The notes under the pieces: generated by a model | The model's input: only the letters and a program-made list of their open reading frames with translations | What the model was told of the DNA's origin: nothing | Databases searched by the model: none | Translations under genes and position numbers: made by a program | Assembly: GCF_030296835.1 (NCBI RefSeq) | Contig: NZ_AP027923.1 | Span: 738,571 to 802,570 of the forward strand | Length of the DNA stretch: 64,000 bases | DNA from: Pseudoalteromonas sp. MM1 | GTDB taxonomy: Bacteria; Pseudomonadota; Gammaproteobacteria; Enterobacterales; Alteromonadaceae | Direction: 5' to 3' | Shown: piece by piece, positions 58,169 through 64,000 of the stretch | Numbering within the stretch: position 1 is the stretch's first letter | Layout of the letters: the number at the start of each line of letters is the position of its first letter

Positions 58169-58432
58169 TTTTTTTGCAGCGTATGCTTTTTTTTGAGCTT
58201 CTAAGTTGAAGAGCATATCTATATCAAAACCAAAATGATGGCTCAATTTAGCCGCTAAGCTAATGCTTAAATCTGAGCCATTAAAAAAACGACTTAGCGT
58301 TGATGGATTAACCCCCATTTTATCGGCGGCGGTGCTTGAGTTTATGCCTTTACTGTTAAGTTTGCGTTTAACAATTGAAGATGCCCCTGTTGGTGCAGAA
58401 AGTACGCCTATTAAATCTTTGTTTATATTCAT
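58154..58432 (-). CDS. XRE-family HTH regulator
   Basis: A 92-residue protein with an XRE/Cro-type helix-turn-helix (VKRKLNSKGINSSTAADKMGVNPSTLSRFFNGSD...LAAKLSHHFGFDID). The ATG at 58432 (MNINKDLIG) is chosen because AAAGG precedes it and the longer reading from 58474 adds an unlikely leader. HTH proteins of this size are often antitoxins or autoregulators. Here it is convergent with the 151-aa secreted gene, so it does not form a standard operon with it. The duplicated locus at the right edge runs out of the window before showing whether an HTH gene is present. Confidence 0.8.
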   Translation of the reverse strand: MNINKDLIGVLSAPTGASSIVKRKLNSKGINSSTAADKMGVNPSTLSRFFNGSDLSISLAAKLSHHFGFDIDMLFNLEAQKKAYAAKKLNID

Positions 58433-58653
58433 GTAATTATGCCTTTCTATAGATATTGGTAACTTAATCAGCAAGGGCTTTTAACCCATATAGTTATTTT
58501 CTTTGTTGTTAGATATAAATCATACTAAATAGTTAAGTACAAACGAAAGCTCTTTTGCGTCTGTAACCTTAATGCCTCGGTAAACTTAAACGCGACAGTT
58601 AAGACATCCCCCGTGATCACATCCGAAATTTAATTAATGATGAGTAATAGCAG

Positions 58654-59128
58654 CGCATGGCGGAGTTTTGTTCCCGACAAATTCCAAGTACCTAAATCCA
58701 TTTAGGCAATGCGCGTTAAGTGATGCTTACAAATGGGTGAAAAACGTAGTTTTGAACGAGAGGGTAGGGATACCCGAACTGGGCAGCGTACAGGGATGTG
58801 AAAGTTGTGTGTTCATCGCGTTTACGTTCATATCATTAATTTAAATTGAGGAGATAGTGTGATCCTCGGGGCGCCGAGAGATTCCAAAGAGAAGTCGGCG
58901 GCTACTTCTCTTTGGTTGCCATCGCCAACGCGATATAAGTAAATTATTTCAAAAGCTTGGTTTTTCGCGCGAGCAAGCTTCGCGCCTACGTCGAGTTTTA
59001 ACAGAACACTTTGATATAACCTGTAGACGCGCAACTTGTTGGCGTTATAAAAGCAGGGCTTTTACGGTGTTAATATTATTAAGTAATGAGAAGCTGCGCT
59101 TCTAACGTGAGCAAGCTCGACGTCTACA
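58654..59128. repeat. 475-bp direct repeat, right copy
   Basis: Partner of 57083-57557. The HR stem is at 58884-58895 and 58904-58915 and the REPIN at 59022-59128. The open frame 58828-59034 is repeat-derived. The rest of the gap 58475-59233 shows no gene. Confidence 0.9.
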
Positions 59129-59233
59129 GGTGTTTTGGTGAAATTTGTTGAATAGATTGTACGGAGTTTGAATTATGCGACATGTACCTGTTTTTAAGGT
59201 ATAACGTAAACATTGTGATTATAGGAACTTCCC

Positions 59234-60109
59234 ATGGATGATTTATTAAACCAAGGTTTAAGCCTTTTAGTTATTGTAGGTAGTGTTTATTCCTTATTAG
59301 GCGTTTTGTTTCTCAAAATATGGCTTCATCAAAAAAATGCAAAACTACCTGTTGATCGAAAAAAACTTAAACGTGTTGCTGCGCAAACACTTAGTGAACA
59401 AGTAAATGACAAGATTGTTGATGTAATAGGGCTCATCTTTTTATCTGCTTTGATCGTTACGATGCCTTTTGCCATTAAAGGGATTGCTGAAGTATTTGCC
59501 AGCGGCGAGTTAAATTACTTTTTGGTTTTTTTAATTGCATTGGGTTTAGTTTATGTAGCAAGAAAGCTGTGGGTTAAATCAAACCTTTTGATAAAGCTTA
59601 AACTTGGGCGAGATGCGGAGCTTGCCGTTGCCTCGGAGCTTATAGAGTTACAGTCACATGGATACCAAGTGTTTCATGATATACAAGCAGATGGGTTTAA
59701 TATTGATCACCTAGTGGTAGGGCCAAATGGTATTTTTGCTATTGAAACAAAGGGCAGGCATAAACGAATAAAAGACGATACAAATTACAAAGTTAAATTT
59801 GAGAAAAATCGTTTAGCGTTTCCCTCTTGGTTTGAAAGTAAGCCGTTAGAGCAAGCCCAAAATCAGGCTAATTGGGTGAATAAATGGCTGCAAGAGGCAA
59901 CGGGCTTCAATACCCTAGTTTTGCCAATTCTATGCTTTCCTGGTTGGTTTGTAGAGCTAAAGCAAAGGCCAGAATTCCCTATCGTTTCTCATAAACAATT
60001 AGTTAAAACGATTCTTTCAATGCGACATATTAGCTTAAGCCAAGAACAGCAACGTGCTATTTGCTATCAAGTGATTCAGCGATCACTGCATGAAAGTAAA
60101 GCAATTTAA
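59234..60109 (+). CDS. membrane-anchored NERD-domain nuclease
   Basis: A 291-residue protein with three N-terminal TM helices (near residues 10-30, 62-85, 95-112) and a cytoplasmic NERD domain from about 125. The domain has GRDAELAVASELIEL, then NIDHLVVGPNGIFAIETKG with the PD-(D/E)XK-like Asp...ExK residues. NERD domains are nuclease-related and common in phage-defence and stress loci. The protein ends in a helical tail. No partner gene lies on its strand, and the next genes converge on it. Its nuclease activity is inferred. Confidence 0.85.
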   Translation: MDDLLNQGLSLLVIVGSVYSLLGVLFLKIWLHQKNAKLPVDRKKLKRVAAQTLSEQVNDKIVDVIGLIFLSALIVTMPFAIKGIAEVFASGELNYFLVFLIALGLVYVARKLWVKSNLLIKLKLGRDAELAVASELIELQSHGYQVFHDIQADGFNIDHLVVGPNGIFAIETKGRHKRIKDDTNYKVKFEKNRLAFPSWFESKPLEQAQNQANWVNKWLQEATGFNTLVLPILCFPGWFVELKQRPEFPIVSHKQLVKTILSMRHISLSQEQQRAICYQVIQRSLHESKAI

Positions 60110-60153
60110 AAGCTACACTTTTTTGGGTCATGAAAGTGTAGCCGAATACGTGT

Positions 60154-60495
60154 CTACTTTGAAAAATAAGAAACAATACACAGACACAGCATCATTCCAG
60201 TAACTGAAATTAAGTGGATCATGCCTATTGTTTTATCAACGGGGCGTGCGTATTTGGCTACAAAACGACCATCAAACATTGGAGTTGGAATGCGGGAGCG
60301 TTCAAAAAACATTGCAAATACATAAAATGAAACACTAGCACCAATACCTTTATCCCAATTTGGGGGAAGTACACCATCCTTTTTCATATTTTTATTAATA
60401 TGTTTAACAGAAATTCTGGAAAACAATATGCCAGAGGCAAAGGTACCTATCATAAATACGATAAGGAAATACCCAGCAAAATGAGCTGCGGGCAT
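60154..60495 (-). CDS. two-TM immunity-like protein, copy A
   Basis: A 113-residue membrane protein (N- and C-terminal TM helices) of the same family as 60882-61229 and 61678-62028. Shared middle: SRxxxKxI, PPxWDKGIGAS.xFY..AM.F, PTP(M/L)FDGRFVAKYARP.DK and H.ISVTGM..CLC. Its ATG sits directly after the stop of the truncated toxin C-terminus (TAGATG), the spacing expected for a toxin-immunity pair. The immunity function is inferred from this repeated arrangement only. Confidence 0.8.
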   Translation of the reverse strand: MPAAHFAGYFLIVFMIGTFASGILFSRISVKHINKNMKKDGVLPPNWDKGIGASVSFYVFAMFFERSRIPTPMFDGRFVAKYARPVDKTIGMIHLISVTGMMLCLCIVSYFSK

Positions 60496-60840
60496 CTAAA
60501 ATACCCCTTCAAATATAGGTTTTCTGTCGTATATGTTTTCAGAGGTTTTTTTCATAAATTTGCTCATTTCATTACTTGCAGCAAAACCGACATATAGTCC
60601 TACACCTAACGCAATGACCCACCCATATGGAGTTAACATAAGTAAAGAACTTAAAGCTGTTGTTGTAACCGTTCCGACATAAATACCAGTTGCAGTAGCC
60701 GCCCCAAAACTAGCTAGTTCGGTTGATATACTTCTTTGTAGGTTGCCACCATTTTTGTAATCACTATAAACTGAAACTCGTCGCACAACAGCATCGACAG
60801 CAATCATTCTATATAATGCTAACTTTTCTAATAAAGGCAA
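60496..60840 (-). CDS. orphan toxin C-terminal module
   Basis: A 114-residue product equal to the C-terminal domain of the 339-residue toxin-like protein at 62028-63047. From YRMIAVDAVVRRVSVYSDYKNG onward it tracks that protein through a hydrophobic hairpin (STELASFGAATATGIYVGTVTTTALSSLLMLTPYGWV) to NIYDRKPI. It lacks the N-terminal ~225 residues. Such orphan ends commonly arise by recombination at polymorphic toxin loci. Whether its own ATG at 60840 is used is uncertain. Confidence 0.75.
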   Translation of the reverse strand: MPLLEKLALYRMIAVDAVVRRVSVYSDYKNGGNLQRSISTELASFGAATATGIYVGTVTTTALSSLLMLTPYGWVIALGVGLYVGFAASNEMSKFMKKTSENIYDRKPIFEGVF

Positions 60841-60881
60841 TATACTAGCAACTGTTGATATGGTGAGTGTTTAGCTTTACT

Positions 60882-61229
60882 TTAATAAAGGCTTTTAAAT
60901 AAGGTAATAATGCAGAGGCAAATTATCATTCCTGTCACTGAAATAAAATGAGCTGCTGCTATTGCTCTATCAATAGGCCGCGCATGTTTAGCTACAAAGC
61001 GGGCATCAAATAACTTGTTCTTAATCCTATACTTACTAAAAAGCATTGCAAATACATAAAATGAAGCACTCGCCCCAATCCCTCGGTCCCAACTAGGTGG
61101 ATACACGCCACCCTTTTCCATTTGTATATTTATATATTTAATTGTCATTCTTGAAAGCAAAAGAGATGAAACAAAAAAGCTAAAAAGAAACGTTAAGAAA
61201 AAATAAGTTAATATAGGTGCTAGATCCAT
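60882..61229 (-). CDS. two-TM immunity-like protein, copy B
   Basis: A 115-residue relative of copies A and C, with the shared SWDRGIGASASFYVFAM, RFVAKHARPIDRAIAAAHFISVTGM core and two TM helices. It starts directly after the stop of a toxin remnant (TAGATG at 61232-61227), so it too was once paired with a toxin C-terminus. Divergence from copy A suggests different specificities. Function inferred from context. Confidence 0.8.
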   Translation of the reverse strand: MDLAPILTYFFLTFLFSFFVSSLLLSRMTIKYINIQMEKGGVYPPSWDRGIGASASFYVFAMLFSKYRIKNKLFDARFVAKHARPIDRAIAAAHFISVTGMIICLCIITLFKSLY

Positions 61230-61308
61230 CTATAAAATACCCGTATGAATAGGTTTGCGGTCATAAATATTCTCAGTCGCCTTTTTAACTAAAGCATTAG
61301 TTCCAATA
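61230..61308 (-). pseudogene. remnant of a third toxin C-terminus
   Basis: On the minus strand the frame ending in TAG at 61232-61230 reads SIGTNALVKKATENIYDRKP then IHTGIL. It aligns with the ends of the two other toxins (NLYDRQP, NIYDRKP). Only about 27 codons remain. It ends where a different small open fragment (61309-61446) begins, marking a recombination point. Confidence 0.75.
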
Positions 61309-61446
61309 CTAATTTATGTTTAGTTTGTTTATGGTGCTTTGAATAAAACTTAGTGACTTAAGCGGTAGTGATTTACCATGTTTGAGCTTTTTCACTAGAT
61401 CACGGTATTGAGTGAAGTTTAGCGTTGTAGGTAAGTTAGCAGCCAT
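61309..61446 (-). pseudogene. 45-residue gene fragment beside the toxin remnant
   Basis: Open frame starting MAANLPTTLNFTQYRDLVKK and continuing LKHGKSLP. The first ~28 residues recall the N-terminus of DNA-phosphorothioation-associated methyltransferase-like proteins; this is a weak, memory-based resemblance. The tail is junction sequence. Probably the broken start of a lost accessory gene. Confidence 0.35.
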
Positions 61447-61489
61447 TTAAATTACTCAAACATTTAAGATAATTAAATATACATAACGG

Positions 61490-61660
61490 TAATACCAACA
61501 ACAAATTTAAAGGCTAATGCTAAGCCAACCCCCGTCATTTTGCCCGAAAAGAAGTGGAAGCATGGGTGCTGACAGGAACCCAGCTTCACGGATGAATTAT
61601 TTGCAGCAGAGTTGATTTAAAGTAGACCGCCCCTTAGTTACCATCGCCAACGAGACATAT
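61490..61660 (-). repeat. degenerate HR repeat, copy 5
   Basis: Keeps ATGCTAAGCCAACCCCCGTCAT-like left flank and the half-stem ACCGCCCCTTAG followed by TTACCATCGCCAACG, but not the opposite half of the stem. A similarly decayed copy lies near 63120-63250. Confidence 0.55.
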
Positions 61661-61677
61661 ATAAATAATTTGTAGGC

Positions 61678-62028
61678 CTAGTAAAAAAAAGCCTCTAAAA
61701 TCATCATAGAAAATAGACTCAACAAAAAGCCTGTAGTAGAAATAAGGTGTAAGAAAGCTAAAAACTTGTCTATTGGTCTTGCATACTTTGCAACATGGCT
61801 GCCATCAAATAGTGGAGTTGGTTTTCGTGCCCTTTTAAAAAAAATAGCCATAGCGTAAAATGGCGCGCTTGCACCGATTCCCTTATCCCAGCTTGGGGAG
61901 CTAATTCCATCTAGTATCATTTTATTATCAATGTATTTAATTGAAACTCGCGGGAATAAAATAGCCATTATCATAAGATAAAAAAAGAAAAAGATAGTGC
62001 TGTATAATAGTATTTCTAGTACGGTCAT
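61678..62028 (-). CDS. two-TM immunity-like protein, copy C (cognate of the full toxin)
   Basis: A 116-residue protein with two TM helices and the family core SSPSWDKGIGASAPFYAMAIFFKR, PTPLFDGSHVAKYARPIDK, HLISTTGF. Its ATG overlaps the stop of the full-length toxin gene (TAATG), so it is translated from the same mRNA. It is the most likely cognate immunity protein of that toxin. Confidence 0.82.
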   Translation of the reverse strand: MTVLEILLYSTIFFFFYLMIMAILFPRVSIKYIDNKMILDGISSPSWDKGIGASAPFYAMAIFFKRARKPTPLFDGSHVAKYARPIDKFLAFLHLISTTGFLLSLFSMMILEAFFY

Positions 62029-63047
62029 TAGAAAAGTTCTTTTGTTAGAGGTTGTCTATCATATAAATTCTCAGTAATCTTTTTTGCTTTTTCATTAACA
62101 TATAAGCTAGCTCCAAAACCAACAAGTAAGCCTATTCCTACAGCTACGACCCAACCGTAGGGAGTTAGCATTAGAATTGTTGATAAGGCTGTTGTTGTTG
62201 TTGTAGCAGTATAAATTCCCGCTAAAGTTGAAACTCCGAAGCTGGCCATTTCTGCTGATATACTTCTATGCCAGTCACTACCATTTTTATAATCACTATA
62301 AACAGAAATGCCTCGCACAACAGCATCGACAGCAATCATCCCATAACCGAGCCAACGAGCATTATTTTCGAGCCGTTTAATTTTGTTTAATTCAGCAGTA
62401 CTACTTATATCAAGTTTAGATGAATGCCTGGCACTTTTGGCTATATGGACACCACGGTCAGGGTTAGACCAAACTGTACCTCTTCGACTCGCACGGTTAG
62501 TATTCATAAAACGCTTTAATTCAGCTTGATATTTAACTTGCAGCTCTTTAAATATAGCAAGTGCTTTTTGCTCTAAAGCGACCATGTGGTATTTAGGCAT
62601 ACCCGATTTATGTGCGGCTCGAATGTCTTTTAAAGATGCTTCATATTTACCCGCCAAAGCAGCAAATTTAGAACTGCGAGCTTCTATTGATGTGGCACCT
62701 GAACCAATAATAGCGTGTGTGTTACTTTCTAAAAATGGTATCACTTGAGCTTGAAAATCAGAAATTGCAAGCAAGGTTTCACTCCCAAAATCACGTAACA
62801 TACCTGCAATATTTCTTTTTGATTGAGCTGGTAGTAGCGAAAATTGTCTGAGTATATTTTTTTGTTCTGAGGTAGGGTTATCTGAGAGTTGAGAATATTC
62901 TTTGCGCCAGATATATGGTGTACCAGAAGTTATTACTTCATTTTTTATATGGCTATTGTCTTTTGAGAAAACGTCTTTTTCGTCTGTTTTGCATTGAACT
63001 GCTTTTTTTGTAATTGGATCAAAACAAATAACTATATCTATCGCCAT
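62028..63047 (-). CDS. putative membrane-active (T6SS-type or colicin-like) toxin
   Basis: A 339-residue protein without a signal peptide, so export by a dedicated system is likely. Residues 1-220 are soluble and mostly helical (RQFSLLPAQSKRNIAGMLRDF, KYEASLKDIRAAHKSGMPKY). From about 225 to 339 comes the repeated C-terminal module: YGMIAVDAVVRGISVYSDYKNG, then a hydrophobic hairpin (ALSTILMLTPYGWVVAVGIG) and an ENLYDRQP end. This layout, plus the immunity-like gene overlapping its stop, resembles pore-forming T6SS effectors such as the Tme group. No PAAR, Rhs or MIX motif was recognised. AAAGGAATTACC precedes the ATG. Confidence 0.7.
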   Translation of the reverse strand: MAIDIVICFDPITKKAVQCKTDEKDVFSKDNSHIKNEVITSGTPYIWRKEYSQLSDNPTSEQKNILRQFSLLPAQSKRNIAGMLRDFGSETLLAISDFQAQVIPFLESNTHAIIGSGATSIEARSSKFAALAGKYEASLKDIRAAHKSGMPKYHMVALEQKALAIFKELQVKYQAELKRFMNTNRASRRGTVWSNPDRGVHIAKSARHSSKLDISSTAELNKIKRLENNARWLGYGMIAVDAVVRGISVYSDYKNGSDWHRSISAEMASFGVSTLAGIYTATTTTTALSTILMLTPYGWVVAVGIGLLVGFGASLYVNEKAKKITENLYDRQPLTKELF

Positions 63048-63109
63048 GGTAATTCCTTTTACTTTAATGGGTACGACACCATAATAAATCGCATATATTT
63101 TTTAGTCAA

Positions 63110-63588
63110 ATATCTCCAACGTTTATATTAACAACAAATTTGAAAGCGGCTGCAGAGATAACTCCTATTATGTCTACGCCCGAAATTGATTAATGATAAT
63201 TAATTTACAGCAGAGCTTATTTTTAAAAAGAAGGGCATTTGATAGTCATGGCTAAAGCGGTAAAAGAAGCTTAAAATGAGAGATGGTATCTACATCGAGT
63301 GTTAAAAGAAAAGCTTGGTGTAACCTTGTAGACGCGCAACTTGTTGGCGTTATAAAAGCTCCGCTTTTACAATGTAAATTTATTAAGTAATGAGAAGCTG
63401 CGCTTCTAACGTGAGCAAGCTCGACGTCTACAAACCAAATTGAACATCGACCATTTAACTTGAGCCAACTCTGCGGCTAATTTTTCCTAAACGGTAAGTA
63501 CTAATGAGGCAAAACAAGGGCAATATTTAATGCACTGCTAACCTTAAATAGGTACACTTATTTGAGGTGTTATTTAAAGGAGTGAATA
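63110..63588. repeat. decayed HR repeat, REPIN and duplicated upstream region
   Basis: Decayed HR flank (about 63120-63250), a REPIN at 63327-63432, then about 150 bp that match the region upstream of the first 151-aa gene (57558-57712). No other gene. Confidence 0.75.
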
Positions 63589-64000
63589 ATGAATAAATGG
63601 ATTTTAGTTTTGCTTAGTTTTATTTCAACGTACGCTTATGCAGGCGAGGCTTACACGCAAAGTAAGTGCGCAAGCATAAAAAAGGAGCGTGAATCTATTC
63701 GCTCTCAATTTAGGCAAGGTTATAGCGTTAAAAAAGGTGAGCGATTAACGGCTCGCGATAAAGTGTTATTTACCCAATTGGCAAAGCACTGCAATAAATC
63801 TAAAAAGAGTAATCACTCATACCGTCCACATGTTTCACGTTCAGTAAATACCAACTGGTTACTTAATCAAAAGGTATCAAACATGACTTTGCACAGTGCC
63901 AGCTATAAAAACAAAGCTAAGCTTGAGGCGTGGTCTAAATTTTATAAACTGCCTAAACGGTGTCGTAAAAAAGAAATGGAAACAAGCGATTTTGTTTGGT
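63589..64000 (+). CDS. small secreted protein, copy 2 (cut by window end)
   Basis: Second copy of the secreted protein at 57713-58168, starting MNKWILVLLSFISTYAYAGE and running out of the window after 137 codons without a frameshift. Differences from copy 1 are few (MNK for MIK, CNKSKKS for CNKLRKS, HVSRS for HASRS). The upstream DNA, including the REPIN, is also duplicated. It is therefore a segmental duplication spanning at least 63327-64000 and 57451-58140. Confidence 0.85.
   Translation, partial: MNKWILVLLSFISTYAYAGEAYTQSKCASIKKERESIRSQFRQGYSVKKGERLTARDKVLFTQLAKHCNKSKKSNHSYRPHVSRSVNTNWLLNQKVSNMTLHSASYKNKAKLEAWSKFYKLPKRCRKKEMETSDFVW

Noticed and set aside
47978..63600. Chromosomal integron-like cassette array
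   Set aside because: Recurring repeats separate the genes, but they do not show attC core sites (RYYYAAC/GTTRRRY), genes lie on both strands, and no integrase is present.

Overview
The window looks like chromosomal DNA of a marine gammaproteobacterium, most likely Pseudoalteromonas or a close Alteromonadales relative. This is inferred from the AT-rich composition and from the mix of genes: M1 and S9 exported peptidases, a divergent glyoxylate-shunt pair, many stand-alone family-3 solute-binding proteins, and abundant REP- and MITE-like repeats. No rRNA or tRNA gene and no CRISPR array was recognised.

Region 1 (1-40 kb) is mostly housekeeping. In order it holds: sbcDC; two tandem 78-residue membrane paralogs; an M1-type peptidase with a DUF6702-like partner; a HAD phosphatase; a YebC/YeeN regulator; glcB and aceA (divergent, glyoxylate shunt); an exported S9 peptidase; a GH3 lipoprotein and pxpA in one operon; a cold-shock protein behind a strong promoter and long leader; two solute-binding proteins; nucleoside salvage (nupC-udk divergent from deoB-deoD); fpr; several small hypotheticals; a TPR membrane protein; katG; ybiT; and a UPF0149/TPR-like protein. 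Non-coding DNA here is rich in repeats. There are three copies of a ~160-209 bp element with ATACCAATCC ends, all beside solute-binding-protein genes. There are CTGTAAA/TTTACAG palindromes, and a 335-bp tandem duplication that carries the 3' end of a gene. At 34.9-37.1 kb there is an array of about 13 REPIN-like units with a ~145-bp period, with a RAYT transposase gene sitting inside one unit.

Region 2 (40.5-64 kb) is an accessory and defence island. It starts with a MNT/HEPN (MntA-HepT-like) toxin-antitoxin pair and three tandem solute-binding paralogs. Next comes a methyltransferase immediately followed by a PLD nuclease-helicase with a LexA/S24-like C-terminus. Then comes a visibly AT-richer Hachiman pair (hamA-hamB). 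A small cysteine-motif protein and a second PLD-helicase-DUF3427 protein follow on the opposite strand. Two related nuclease-helicases therefore flank Hachiman.

The last 8 kb are modular. A membrane protein, a small secreted protein with a convergent HTH regulator (the secreted protein recurs at the window's right edge), a membrane-anchored NERD nuclease, and a toxin/immunity locus are separated by recurring hairpin repeats and REPINs. The toxin/immunity locus has one full-length putative membrane-active toxin, three related two-TM immunity-like genes, an orphan toxin C-terminus and a further toxin remnant. The toxin/immunity locus and the PLD-helicase-S24 protein with its methyltransferase are the best candidates for incompletely described biology.
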